Translations under genes and position numbers: made by a program
Shown: positions 12,937 through 25,720 of the stretch, in pieces
How positions within the stretch are numbered: the stretch's first letter is position 1
Layout: each line of letters opens with the position of its first letter
Notes under the pieces: generated by a model
Told to the model about the DNA's origin: nothing
Database searches by the model: none
What the model saw: only the letters and a program-made list of their open reading frames with translations
Assembly: GCA_029783825.1 (NCBI GenBank)
Contig: JAREIK010002450.1
Location: 248,001-312,000 of the forward strand
Direction: 5' to 3'
Length of the DNA stretch: 64,000 nucleotides
DNA from: Sapria himalayana
Taxonomy: Eukaryota > Streptophyta > Magnoliopsida > Malpighiales > Rafflesiaceae

Positions 12937-14441
12937 AAATGATGGATCTTCTAATGATGAGGGATCTACTTAAACAAACTCTTGGTGATCCGGGGCCAAA
13001 ATGTATGGATGAGGCCATGTGAAAAATATTACACTATAAAGCCTCTACCACAATGTGACAATGAGTTTGAAAGGAAACTATCCATTATATCTTGACTATT
13101 ATAAAAGCTAACGAGATATAGAAATAGCTAGAATCGATGTATGAGAAGAATACATAGAGAAATAAAACCCTGATAATCCTGTGATTAGTTAAGATACAAT
13201 ATCAAGATAAATCTGATATGGATGCTCATTTAAGTTTTTTCAATTCGATCGATTAACTAGAGTATATATGAAAATAATACTAGATGATACGGTTCAAGCA
13301 TCTCTGCTCCTTAACTCACTTCTATAGAGTTGAATATTTGCTTGTAATCTTGTTAAGTACCTTAACTCCAAATAATATACTTACCATGAAGATCATCACT
13401 AAAAGTTTAGTAATTGAGGTTGTGAGATGAACAGAAATATGGACTTCTCAAGATATTCTCGTATTCAATAAATTTAAAATTAGAAATAGATCAAGCTCAA
13501 AACTCACACTTGGGAAGGGAAGTGCACGTTCTTTCAAATGAAAGTTCACAATAAAATATTATTATTGTAATCATGTAAGATATTTTCAGAGAAACTATCT
13601 CAAGTGGAGCACGGGAAGAAAGATGTGATCAGAAGGGTGCCTAGTAATTTTGTTAGAGAAGGCAACATTTCTTTTTTGGGTAATGTTGTACTATACAATA
13701 AAATTAATTAGGAAAATAACTAGACAGCAAACACTGATGCAACTGTACATGTCACACCAAACGTAAACTTATTTGTGACTTTTTTCTTTGGGAACTATGG
13801 AATAGTCAGGATGAGATATTGAAGAAACTTAAAATTTGTGAATATCAGTGATATTCACAAATTTTGATAGCATGCTGTTCATAGGAATATCGGTGATATT
13901 GAAGAGACAAATATGGGATGTTGTTGCTGACTATTTTTTAGGGATGTGTTATATATCATATAAGTTTTATGAACATGCTGTTCATAGGAATATTTGATAG
14001 CATGGTTCATGTTGGAAAGTGCAGAGAAAATCAATGGAACTTGTCTAAAGGGTCACTAACTATAATAAGGGTAGACGGGTAAATTCATTGTATATTACCT
14101 CAGTTAGGGCTACTTAGATCAGATAAATGATTGGATAGAAATTACTAGCATGGACTCTAAGCTACATTAGACTGAGTATATTAGTGTGGATAATGCACTT
14201 TCCATAACAAAGATATCTACACTCACTATTCAACAGCTACCTAATATTGGTAGGATAGTATGACTAGAGATAGTGGTACTACTATAAATCTTCCTCAATG
14301 TGATTGAGAGTGGTTGATCAAGATTTCTCAATTATTTTTTCCGAGTTCAACAAAAATATCAAAGAAATCCCTAATGATATGACTCTTACTTCAGCTACAT
14401 CCAGGGATCACTCTAATCAAGGAGGAGTTATGAGTTGAAAG
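12937..14441 (+). pseudogene. Copia gag-protease segment, tandem copy 1
   Basis: Plus-strand pieces fit a copia polyprotein start: MMDLLMMRDLLKQTLGD (gag N-terminus), a LESMYEKN block about 190 bp on, like the WxKLExxY motif of the UBN2-type gag, DMDAHLSFFNSID (the HLxxFxxxxxxL block), then LLNSLL, where the family has LLxSLP. A CCHC-like Cys/His region and a decayed protease/pre-integrase part follow (about 13550-14330). Stops and frameshifts occur throughout. The segment ends where a second copy begins with the same aatgatggatcttctaatga-like start, so the unit length is about 1505 bp. Confidence 0.65.
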
Positions 14442-15930
14442 TAAATGATAGATCTTCTAATGATGAGAGATGTGCTTGAACTGATTCTTGGTGATCCATA
14501 GCTGAAAGTTATGAATGAGGCCATGTTTAAAATAGTATACTAGAAGACCTCTACCACAATAAGATAATATGTTAAAAAGACAATATTTTATCACATCTCA
14601 GCTATTATAAGAGCTCTTAAGATATGAAAAAAAAATTAGAATCAATGTACAAGAAACATACATTGAGAAATAAAACCAATTAAATCCAGCAATTGGTTAA
14701 GATGTAATATTAGGATGGATCTAACATGGAAACTCATTTAAGTCTTTTTCAATCATTGATCAATCAACTAATATATGTAAAAATCATACTAGATGTTGAG
14801 GCTCAACCATCTCTACTCCTTAACTTGCTTCCAAACAATTGGAAAATACTCGTAATCTAATTAAGTACCTTGGATCCAAATAACGTACTTATCATGATGA
14901 TCATCAATGAAAGTCTAGTTATTTAAGGTAGTAAGATGGATGGAAAAGAAGATTTTTCTAGATATTCTGAGATCTGAGGAACTTATTGTAAGAAGTAGAT
15001 TCAACTCACAATCCACACTCAGGGAGAAAGGTACGAGTTCTTTCAAAGGGAAGTTCATACTAAAATATTGTTATTGTAATCATGTAAGATGTTTTAAGAG
15101 GAACTCTTCCAAGTGGAGGAAACTTCAAGAGGAGCATAAGAAGAAAGATGTGGTCAAAAGGATGCATGGTATTTTTGTCACAAAAGGTAACATTGCCTTT
15201 TTGGGCAAAGTTGTACTATATGATAAAGTTAATTAGAAAAATGACTAAGTAGTAATTATGGGTTCCAAAATTACACATCACACCAAATCCAAACTTGTTT
15301 GAGACTTTATTATTTGGGAGTTATGAGATTGTAAAGATGGGCGATTGAAGAACCTCAAACATTTTGGACATCAATGATATTTATCTAGAAAGAAACATGG
15401 GATACTTAATATTTATTAGGAATGTCTAATATATCCTAGAGGTTCATATGAACCGTCTATTCAAAGGAATGTTGGATAATATGAGTCATATGGGCAAGTT
15501 CGGAGAAAAACAATAGAATTTATCTTAAGGATCATTGACTATAGCAAAGGGCAGAAGAGTAAATTCCTTCTATATTACCTCATCTAGGGCTAGATCGGAT
15601 CAAATAAATGCTTGGTAAAAAATTAATAGGATTGACTCTAAACTACATTGACCTGAGTATATTAGTGTTGATAATACACTTTTCTTAGAAAAGAAATTAA
15701 TACTCACTATTCAATAATCACATAGTGATGTAGGAAAGTTGGTATTACTAGAGATAGAGGTACTACTATGAATCTTCTTTTGAGAAGATCAAGAGTAGTC
15801 AATCTAGATTTCTCAAGTATTTATTATGAGATAAACAATAATATAAAAGAAATCACTAATGATATGACTCTTACTTCAACCACACTTAGAAATTATACTG
15901 ATTAAGGGGGAATTAATGGCTCTAATGGAA
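14442..15930 (+). pseudogene. Copia gag-protease segment, tandem copy 2
   Basis: Second head-to-tail copy of the 12937-14441 unit, better preserved in its middle: 14940-15236 is open for 98 codons. That frame covers the end of gag and a zinc-knuckle relic (CNHVRCFKRNSSKW), in which the CCHC pattern has lost at least the His and the last Cys. About 15245-15420 gives, across frames, decayed protease-like pieces (HHTKSKL, YEIVKMGD). About 15425-15600 gives MLDNMSHMGKFGEK and GSLTIAKGRRVNSFYIT, which match the GAG-pre-integrase block of copia polyproteins. No integrase follows; the 3' LTR starts about 140 bp later. Gag domain, zinc knuckle, protease and pre-integrase are therefore in the normal order but truncated. 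Confidence 0.7.
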
Positions 15931-16067
15931 AAGTTGAGTTCTCAGAATATTATAATTTCTAAATAACTTTTTTTCGAGAAATATTTTTGTTGTCTAAGTA
16001 ATTTCATATGACTTGCATCCACTAAACCCAGACCAATAACATATTTTAGATTGCCCAAATAGGGTAG

Positions 16068-17578
16068 TGTGAAAGATTAGTTTGCCCAATTTTTGGTTGA
16101 CTAGAATATTAGATATTTTGGTTTGTTTATTTTTTTTTTGTGTGGGTTTATTTTAATTTTTTAATGAGACTGGGTGATCTCATTTTAAGTGTGTCTGTGT
16201 CAAATTAAAAAAAAACTAATTTCTATATTATAAAAGACATGTGTGCGTAAAGAATTTTACACTAAACTTATGCTATCATGAAAAGAAAAGGAGGGGGGGA
16301 GGGGCTCATGCACCGCACAGAAAAGTCATGCACGGTGACTATTTGCAAAAATAGGATATTCCTCCAAAAAATAGGAATTCATCCCATTTTGATTAATTTT
16401 CATAAATAATGTGGGATTTTATCTTATGAGGGGTGACTATGGTGTGTGCATGAACATAGGGAAACATGGAATAATTCTCATGTTTTGTGTGAATAGTGTA
16501 TTTTCGTGAAGAGTTATGCCCATGCATTTCAATGAATAGTGCATTGTGTGTGTGTTTATGTTTGCATGTAGCATGAAAATTTAAATAAGTGAATTTCCAT
16601 TTTCCTGTTTAATTGTGGTGATCTATATGTGTGCGTGTTTGTGTTGGAGAAAAATGGAAACTCTTCCTGTTTTTGTTTTACATTTAGTTCCATGCTATCT
16701 TATTACTCTTATAAACCTCTGTTATAATTTATAGAACTTATTCTAAGTTTCTATAATATTTAAGAGGAACAGTTCACCATTTTTTCTATTTATGTTTATG
16801 AGGGTTACTAGATTCGTGAAAAGTTTTTGTCAAGTATATGTAGAGTTTGCGTGGTATTCAAAAGAATATTATTGTGATCGTGTTATGCTCATGTTGTGTT
16901 CGTGTTATCTTATTACTATTCTAAACCTCTGGTATAATTTAAAGAACTTATTCTAAGTTAGTATAATATTTAAGAGGAACGGTTTACCCTCTTTTCTATT
17001 TATGTTAATGAGGGTTGTTAGATTCGTGAAAAGTTTTTGTCAAGTCTATGTAGAGTTTGCATGGTATTCTAAAAAATATTATTATGATCATATTATGCTC
17101 ATGTTGTGTTTGTACTATGTATGATACTTGAAGTTCTTCTAAAATACTAGCTCCAAAATTGAAACATAATTCTACAAGTATTTTCAAAAATTTTTATATT
17201 TATCCTGATTTGTAATAATTTAAATATTGGGATTTTGTGTGTGTAAATATTCTATTAATTTTGGGGTAGCATATTTTTTATGATTGCATGATATTTTTGG
17301 TGGTTTATTTTTATACTCTTTAGCATAAGCAGAAAATCATAAATATAAATATATTTTAGACAGTTGAAATATTTTATACTTTTTACATAGTTTGATAGAA
17401 ATTTTAGTAACATGAAAGTTTATTTTTATTCTGTTGTGCATTTTTGTGAAAATTTTCTAACAAAAATTAAATAGTTTTAAAAAGATCAAAAATATCTAAT
17501 CAACCTAATAGTTAGATTAAAAATTTGTTTCATATTTATTTTTAGTTTTTCAAGTAGGATTTCGATCTATCCCCAATA
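16068..17578 (+). repeat. 3' LTR of the 11495-17578 retrotransposon
   Basis: Collinear with 11495-12792. It is about 210 bp longer, which the tandem duplication at 16695-17114 accounts for. A weak purine-rich tract (aaatagggtag) precedes it and GTTAG follows it. Confidence 0.8.
16695..17114 (+). repeat. Tandem 210-bp duplication inside the 3' LTR
   Basis: 16695-16904 and 16905-17114 are two adjacent copies, each starting with (c/t)tatcttattact and including tagattcgtgaaaagttttt. The 5' LTR has a single copy (about 12102-12310), so the duplication arose after or during insertion of this element. Confidence 0.75.
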
Positions 17579-17738
17579 GTTAGTTACACAATTTTATAAT
17601 CTCATGGATATTAAGCATATCAGGTTACTATATAGAGGGCATCAAAATTATTTGAAGACAATGTCATGTGCCCTTTCCAACATAAAAATTTTAAATTCTT
17701 CATTTTCTTCCCATTAACAAACAACTTCTTATATATAT

Positions 17739-17963
17739 TGTTATAAAAAAAGAACCCACAATAATAATTTGAAAATAAAAAATTCAACCCTTAATATAAT
17801 AAAAGAAATAATACAATAAAAGAAATATAAGCTAAAAGAGAATTGAGATTGTGATACATTTAAAGGAGGGGGAACCTCCTTTTATAGAACAAAAAGTTGG
17901 AAATCCCTGATGGATTTCCAATGTGAGCAAGGTGATGTTTCACATATTCTCATTAATATTACA
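17739..17963 (-). repeat. 3' LTR of the minus-strand copia element
   Basis: Starts TGTAATATTAATGAG and ends TTATAACA on the minus strand. It is collinear with 22124-22348 and contains the shared gaa/ggtggacctccttttatag-like block that may lie near the transcript start. Confidence 0.8.
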
Positions 17964-17975
17964 TTCTCCCACTTG
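17964..17975 (-). other. Polypurine tract of the copia element
   Basis: Minus strand CAAGTGGGAGAA immediately before the 3' LTR. This is the usual copia primer for second-strand synthesis. Confidence 0.75.
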
Positions 17976-18149
17976 AAAATCATATTTCTCACTTGTCTAT
18001 GCTTGCATACATTTTTGCTAAGCCACATGAAGTTCTACATCATTCAAACTTTTCATTGCTGATTTGTTTGGTCAAAATATCTGTTATATTCTCGTCAGAG
18101 TGAATCATTTGTATATTCACACTTCATTCATAAACTCTCTCATACAAAA

Positions 18150-21100
18150 TAATATTTTACTATATATATTTTGTCTTCAAGTAAAATATTAGATACTTAC
18201 TAAGTGTAAAGCACTCTGACTACAACAAAATAAAGTAACTTTATTTTCTTTATGTCCAAGCTATTCCAATAGTATTTGCAATTAGATTACCTCTTTACTA
18301 GCTTATGTAGCTACAACATATTATACTTCTATCATAGAAGTAGATACAATAAATTGCAACTTTGAAACCTAATTTATAACTCCTCTAGCAAGAGTAAAAA
18401 CATAGTCCGTGATAGACTTACTATTATTAATATCTTTAGTATAGTCTATATCAACATAGCTTCTAATACTAAGGTCCAAATATCCATAACATAATACAAT
18501 ATTTTAGGTTCCTCTAATGTATTTGAGAATTATCTTCACAATACTCCAATATTCTATGCCAAGATATGCCATTAATTGACTAACAACTCTCACAGCTTGT
18601 GTAATATTTAGTCTCGTACAAATTATTACAAACTTTAAATTTCCCACTATGATGCATAGGGTACTCAAGACATCTTCTTCCTTTCTTTTTTTGAGCTATG
18701 ACACTTGAGGATAACATTGAAATTAAAAGGAAGTGGGGTGGTGTTAAAATTGACTTATTATATTACATGATAAAGCATCACAAATAAATGTTAAAGTAGT
18801 TTTCTTGAGAAAACTAAATCTTCCTATTATTTCTATCTCGATAAATTTGCAATGTTAGAATCTTGTTTGCTAGTCCCAAGTCCTACATATCAAACTTTCT
18901 AGACAATTGTTCCTTCAATTCTTAGATTTAATATTTATTGGAGCCTGCTATTAACATGTTATCAACATATAATTATAAAATGATGAAATATTTTTTATCC
19001 TCAAAGCTCTTACAATATATACATTAGTCTAAATTGAGTTTATTGTACCCAAGGCTAATGATGAATGAATCAAATCTCTTATACCAATACCTCAATGCCT
19101 ATTTTAGACCATATAAAGATTTATTCAACTTACAAACTAAGTTCTCGTTACCAATTTCAACAAATTCTTCTGACTATAATATATAAATTTCTTCTTCAAT
19201 TTCTCCATAAAGAAATATAGTATTGACATCTAATTGCTCTAAATGTAATTAAAAATATAGCACACAAAGTTATTACTACCCTGATTGTTGTAAGATGAAC
19301 CATCATGAAAAAAATATCATTGAAGTCATTACCTTCGTTTTGAGCATATCCCTTTACTACTAATCTTATATGATATCATTTTACTTGATCATTAATATTC
19401 CACTTAATATTGTAAACCTATTTGTTACAAATGGCTTTTCTTCCTAGTGGTAATAGTACTAGCTTCCAATTCTTGTTCTTATGTAGAGCTTCAATTCCTC
19501 CCTCCATTACCATCATCCATAGAGATATATCTAAACTACTTGAAGCTTCATGAAATATTGAAAGTTTTTTATCTTTTATTAGAAAACAATATGAAATATT
19601 TCTCTCTGTAATATACTCCAAGTGCCAAGATGGTGGTCTTATATCACGTGTTGGCTGACTAACTTTTTGAGCCTCAGTCTTGACTTTCTTTTGTACTTCA
19701 TGATTTAGTTCTTCCTCAATATATTAGAACTTTTAGTCTCTGATTATTTTCTAGTTGCATAGTGATAGTTTCTAAAGCTTCTTTCAATGTATTATCAATC
19801 ATTTCTTTGTACTTGAATTTCTAAAAAGACTACATCTCTACTAATAATTACTTTATGGTTGTAGAATCCCACAAACGATACCCCTTCACTCCTTCAGCAT
19901 ACCCTAAGAAAATATAATTTTTGGATTTCAAAATCAACTTTGTTCATTATTGGGTGCTGTCTATCACTTATCCAGGACATCAAAAAAAGTATAAAGTAGA
20001 ATAATCTATTAGCTTATTAGTCCATATTTTCATCGATATCTTTAAATTAATCAAAGTTGATGGTGACCAATTTATCACATAACATACAGTGATGCATATT
20101 TCTACTCAAAAAGAATAAGGTAGACTTGTAGTCCTCAACGTTACTTTTATCAATTTAGCAAGAGTTCTGTCCAACTTTTCTGCTAATATATTTTGTTATA
20201 GTGTGTATGTGACCATGAACTATAGTTTGATACATTTTTGCTTATAAAGAGCAATAAACTCACCATTTATATAATCTCTTCCATTATCTATCCGCAAACA
20301 CTTAATCCTTTTCTTGGATTCAAGTTTCACCCATACTTTGAAGCCTTTAAAAATAAGAAACACATGTGACTCTTTATTTAGATACACCCAACATCTCATT
20401 GAATAATCGTCAATGAAAGATACAAAATATTTTGCTCCTCGGGATATTTCTATTGATTCCCATACATCATAATATATCAAGTCTAGAATACATTTACTTT
20501 TGAAAATTGATATACTAAATGTCAATCTATTTTACTTGTAACACATAGCTCACAAAAAAATAAATTTACTGATTTGAGCCCTATAAGTAACTTTTTGTTA
20601 GAGAGAATCTTCAGACCTTGTTCTAATGTGTGGCCTAGTCTGAGATGTTACATCATCATTGATTCTTCTCTTTTGCTAGTTAATTCAACATATGTATCAG
20701 CTTCTTATACTATTTCTCCTTTAAGCATGAATAAATTTTGTCATGATATTTTCTCCCTTCATGACCACAAATGTGTCTCTCACAATTTTTTTTAATCTCA
20801 TTCTCACTATGAGTTTTATACTCAAGACTCTCTTTTTTTTCATAGATAGCAGATTTTTATTCAAGTCAATCACATATCATACCTCTTGAATGGTATGATC
20901 TATGCCATTAAATATTTTTATTTTAATAGTATTGATACCAACAATATTAAAAACATGATCATTATCCATGTGTATAGGATCTCTTGAGATTGGTTCATAT
21001 TTATAAAATTAATCTTTTTAAGATGTCATGTGCCACAAAGCTCCTGAGTCTAGCAACTACACATCACCAAACTACTTTTTGCTTTCAACTGTTATTGTCA

Positions 21101-22100
21101 CCTTGCTGTATAAGATGTTGCCATCATCACAAATACTTGCTACATTTCCTTGAGTATTTGATAACTCATCATTTTCATTATTTTTTTAACTAAAATCTCC
21201 CCTGAAGTGTCATTCCTTGTCATAGTTGTAGCACTTAATATTTTTCTTACTTCTTGATTTTGATCTATTGATCTCCCTCTATGCCATAATTTCGATTCCC
21301 ACTAGGGTAATGCTCTATTAATCTTTCTTGTATCATCATCAAGGCTTTTACTTACAATGCACACCTATATCTATCCTCCTTGTTTTTGCATCCACTTTCT
21401 TCTTTTAAGATGGAAGAGGTAATATCATCGAAGATTAGACTATCTATTAGAACACTATTCGTTAGATTGATGACTAGTTGATCATATAAATAATGTAGAC
21501 TTTAAAGTAAAATCTAAACATATTCAACTTCTTCTATTTTATGACCCAACATAGTAAGTTAAGAAAATAAAATATTCAAAGTATTGATATGATCAGTTAC
21601 CATAATAGATTCAATCATTCGAAGAGTATATAGTATTAGTTTTAAAAAGATTTTGTTATGAAGTGACTTCGCCTCGTATAATCTTGTGAGAGCATCCAAA
21701 ATTTCTTTTGTTGTATTCTTTTATATCATACTCAACAATATTCCATCAGCTAGTACCAAATATAGATCGGTAATCATGTTACCATCAATCTTATTCCACT
21801 TATCTTTAGGAATTCTGGTGGGCCTTTTTCCAATTACATCTAAGTTATCCTTCCTCAAAATTGTCTTAATTTTTATTTTCCATAATAAAAAATTATTCTT
21901 GTAAAATTTTTCTATTTCAATTTTTGCAGCAATTTGTTTTACTTTTACAATAAATAGTCACCAAAAATAATAAAAAATATTTGTGTCAAAGCACAAAAAA
22001 GTTATCAAGTAAGTGGAGGGGTGCAATACCCTCTTAAAACCCATAGACCTTGATGCTCATATCACACTTTCCTATACATATATTAACCATGAAAGTTACT
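18150..22100 (-). pseudogene. Copia gag-pol polyprotein remnant
   Basis: Decayed copia polyprotein read on the minus strand. The gag zinc knuckle KCYNYDKE.HFRGDFS (21192-21240) has lost the second and last Cys and carries a stop. The protease active site is LLDSGALWHMTS (DSGA at 21039-21050). The integrase is open at 20220-20525 with YYDVW, FIDDYS and RIDNGRDY, and continues to QNILAEKLDRT near 20150, so all three catalytic acidic residues can be seen although a stop separates the last. The reverse transcriptase N-terminus is at 19260-19430 (KGYAQNEGNDFNDIF). Its catalytic motif is YVDNML at 18952-18969, where the family has YVDD, so one metal-binding Asp is now Asn. RNase H is at 18245-18365 (SKLQFIVSTSM, ASKEVI). 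Several stops and frame changes make it non-functional. Confidence 0.85.
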
Positions 22101-22123
22101 ATCTAACCTTCATTTGATATCAC

Positions 22124-22348
22124 TATTATAAAAATAAAACCCACAACAAAAATTTGGAAATAAAAATTTCAACTTTTAAGATAATAAAATAAACAATACA
22201 ATAAAAGAAATACAAGCTAAAAGAAAATTGAGATCGAGATGTATTTCAAGGAAGGTGGACCTCCTTTTATAGAAGAAAAAGTTGGAAATCCCAAATGGAT
22301 TTCCAGTGTGGGCAATGTGATGTTTCATCTACTCTCATTAATATTACA
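22124..22348 (-). repeat. 5' LTR of the minus-strand copia element
   Basis: 225 bp, the same length as 17739-17963. It begins TGTAATATTAATGAG and ends TATAATA on the minus strand; the expected terminal CA has become TA. Confidence 0.8.
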
Positions 22349-24572
22349 CATCATTTATAGATTGTGATCGTTAACAATGCCAATTATTTAAGACATGTAA
22401 AAATGGCGAGAAATATCCATTTAAAACAAATGTGCTTGCATATAATTGAAAATACATTGAATTATGTCAAATACAATCAAATATTATCAACCATTATTAT
22501 GAGTCATCAAATAGAACTAACATTGATAAAATTATTTATCATTGGATAAAACCAATGCTTAGTAAATAATATAAAATTATCATCAAATATTGTCAAAAAT
22601 ATTCCGAGGCTATTGAGAAAATAACCAAAGAGTATCAATGATATTTAAAAATTTTGATTAGTTTCAAAATCATCAACCTCAACCAAAAATCAACAAATTA
22701 TCGTTGAAGGTCGTCATCAAAATTCATTGATAATTGGGAAAACTATATCATTGCAAATTATCAATGATATTTAAATAAAGATAATATCATTGTATTTTTC
22801 TTCATAAAATACATTAAATATTCATGGAACTTATTTTTAATTGCCTCCAAAATAGAAAACTATATCATTTTAAAGTGATGTAATAGATTCCTTAGTTTTC
22901 AAATAATAATGATTTGCATTGAATAAATGTGTAATTCATATCCGATGTCAATGAAAAAAAATCAAAAATAATTGAACTCCCTCAACACGTAACGTACATG
23001 TAAGCATTGAATGTAACAAAACATATGATATAACATTGAATTTATAATATTAATACATTTGATTGAATTATCAATCAAAGATCATCATATTTAACTAATT
23101 ATCAAATATTATCATTTATGTGAAGAAATTATACTTTTAATGAGTCGTATTGAAGTTATTGTTCATGCAAAGTAAATTACCAAGAGATAGGTTTTTGATT
23201 CGTGATATCAAATTTAGCTTAAAACTTTTGATTTCATTTTTTTTCAAAAAAACCATGAATATTTTCATACAAAAAATTTTACAAGCATTATAAGTAGATG
23301 TTTATTAAATTAAACATACTTTTAAAATATATTTTTGTAGTTTATCAATTAAAATAACACTGAAATATTGGGGTTACACTCTTAACTCATAAGATGCCAA
23401 ATTGATTTTAGAGTCCATAATGTTCAATGTTATGTCATAATTTTTGTTTCTTAATTTTTAAAAATTGTATGACATGCATTTTTTTATAATCTCTCCCTCC
23501 TCTCTCATAATTAATCTCATATTATCTCTCAGTCCATATATGGAGCATGAATGCCCATGGTATAAACCAATAAATTTTTCATCATAACAATATGAATGGA
23601 GCTATTGAAAAAAAAAACATAGGGTGCATATCAAATATTCTTGAGAATCAAACTCATGTCCATATAGTCTATCAATTTATTCCTTTACAAATCAAAATAC
23701 CATATTATTAGTATCATATGACATACATTTTAATCTTAATAATGACTCTATTAAAAAACTATGGAACTAAAATAAAAGTAATACATAAAGAAAAACTATA
23801 TTTCATATTTTTTCATATTTAATTAAAAAAGAGGCCATGTATACTAATTTGCATGGTATGGTAAACTAAAATAGTAATTGTTCATTTTCAATTAAAGTTG
23901 ATATAAAAATTATGTGAAACTAAACTTAAAAAATAAATTTCTTTTTTGCAAGAAAATTCTAACAATAAAACTAGAAATGATAAACCTAATATTAACATAT
24001 ATTTCATTAGTAAAACTAAAAAAATTAGTATGAAAAAGACATCAATGTAATTGTAATAAAGGAAATAAATTTCATTAATATTTTTTATCTTTTATGAGTG
24101 TAATTTATTTAAATTTGTGGTAATGATGTAAAAATAAACATAAAAAAACAATATCGGTTAAAACTAACTTGTAAAAGTTCATTATTGATCGAATAATTAA
24201 CTTTGATGTTTTTTTAATGTTAATTTATTATATTTTAGAAATTAATCAAATAGCATGACACTATTGTATCAAGAACATAAGATACTAGTATTCATAATCA
24301 GTAGTAGCATACATAATTGGTGTGATCGAAATAATTGCTAAGAATTTGTATAAAAATGGAAATATAATTTTTAAAAAATATAAGAGAAATCTTATTTCTA
24401 CAAAAAAGATAAAGTAATGGGTTAGAAATTGTTTATTCAAGAAAGTAGTAATAAAATATTATATTTCAAAGATAAATGAAATCTAAACTAAAATTAATAC
24501 AACTATAGTAGATGATCTATCAACATTTAATGATACTTTTAATGATTAATATAATTCAAATAAGAGGAAGGT

Positions 24573-24588
24573 ATATATACATACATAC

Positions 24589-24632
<44 letters not shown>
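24573..24632 (+). repeat. (TA)n(TACA)n(AT)n(GT)n microsatellite
   Basis: Compound dinucleotide array: gtatatatacatacataca, then (AT)n, then about thirteen GT units. Confidence 0.9.
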
Positions 24633-25048
24633 TAGGGTGTGTATTTTTCATAATTAATATTTGTGTTAATTTATCACAAAAATGAAATCAAGGCAAATTA
24701 ATATATAATGGGAAGATAAAGTATGTTAAAAACTAATACAAAGAAATAGCTAACATGTATATTTTTCGAGGAAGTTGTCCTACCTCGATGAGTTAGTCCA
24801 ATGAGTAGGAGTATGTCGAACATTACCAAGTTTCCAAAAATTCTTACATCTTATAAGGGACTAACTGAGATATAACCTGAATTCAAGAACTGTGTCAAAA
24901 CTTTCTTCAGTCTAACAATATGTTAATTAGTTTTGCTTTTGCAATTTCTAATATTTTATAATTATCTAATAAAATTTACCAAAACATTACCAATAAGGAG
25001 TGGATTCAAACAATTTTGGATTTCTATGTTGTTTGAAATACATAAATA

Positions 25049-25068
25049 CACACACACACACACACACA
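25049..25068 (+). repeat. (CA)n microsatellite
   Basis: About ten uninterrupted CA units. Confidence 0.9.
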
Positions 25069-25179
25069 TAACGTGGTTAATGAATTGTTAATTTCAAATT
25101 TATTAATTAATATATATTTGGCACCTAAAGAGTAGAACAAACATTTTTTTTATTTCCTCTATCTTTTTGTTGGTTTTTG

Positions 25180-25720
25180 TTTCTTATAAGGTTTGAGAGA
25201 GCCTTAAAAAAAGAGAGATAAAGATGATTGAATAGTTTTTTTAGCCACCAAGTAGAGAGAAAGAGGAGAGAGATTCAATGGATTTAAGAGAGAAAAAACT
25301 AAGAAAGAAAATATATTTTTCCTCTTCATTACTCAGATTTTATTAAAGCCCATGATTCTGCTTTGTCTATGGTTCGATCAACCTGAAAATTTGAGGAGAG
25401 TTCGTGACTCATTTATCTTTGATCTAAATGGTGGAGATTTGATTTGAAGTTCTAGAAGGTTCACTTTTAGTTTGATAACAATCTCTCTGTTTTGGTGAGT
25501 TTTTCTTTCCAGACAGTTTTGATCATTAACTTCGACTGATATGATTTCCTAGTCTGGTTGAGTTGATTTTTAGTGAGTACATTATTAACTTATTGATCTT
25601 CAATATGAACAATGTAGATTGGAGTTGGAGTTCAAAATAGTAGTATTTGTGTACAAGAACAATAATTCTTTTTGGTGAGATCTCTTTACCTGTTTTAAGA
25701 AAGTTTGTTATGTTTACTAA
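25180..25720 (+). other. Possible untranslated transcribed segment
   Basis: A GA-rich run (gagagaaagaggagagagat, about 25253) is followed by sequence of gene-like complexity with ttggtgagtttttctttccag at about 25494-25515 (splice-donor-like gtgag and acceptor-like ttccag words). No coding frame follows. It could be a 5' leader relic, a non-coding transcript or chance. Confidence 0.2.

Larger units (their letters stand above)
11495..17578 (+). mobile_element. Non-autonomous copia-type LTR retrotransposon, tandem gag interior
   Basis: Two long terminal repeats (11495-12792 and 16068-17578) flank an interior that begins with a tRNA-Met-type primer site. The element is bounded by an exact 5-bp target duplication, GTTAG, at 11490-11494 and 17579-17583, which fixes both ends. 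LTRs start TGT and end ATA; TG...CA with a C-to-T change is the likely original. The interior is two tandem copies of one gag-protease segment of about 1.5 kb (12937-14441 and 14442-15930). No integrase or reverse transcriptase motifs were found, so mobility would have depended on another copia element. The 3' LTR is longer than the 5' LTR because of a 210-bp internal duplication. All coding parts are broken. Confidence 0.8.
17739..22348 (-). mobile_element. Ty1/copia retrotransposon, near full length, broken
   Basis: Two LTRs of identical length (225 bp; 17739-17963 and 22124-22348) flank a complete set of copia domains in the normal order on the minus strand. The primer site TGATATCAAATG (22111-22122, minus) lies next to the 5' LTR. 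The polypurine tract CAAGTGGGAGAA (17964-17975, minus) touches the 3' LTR and is the standard copia form. No target duplication is evident (tatat versus catca), so the flanks may be altered. The LTRs differ visibly, so the insertion is not recent. Copia group (for example Tork or Retrofit) was not determined. Confidence 0.85.

Noticed and set aside
17739..22348. A 5-bp target duplication for the minus-strand copia element
   Set aside because: The flanking bases (tatat and catca) do not match; I could not shift the LTR ends to create a match.
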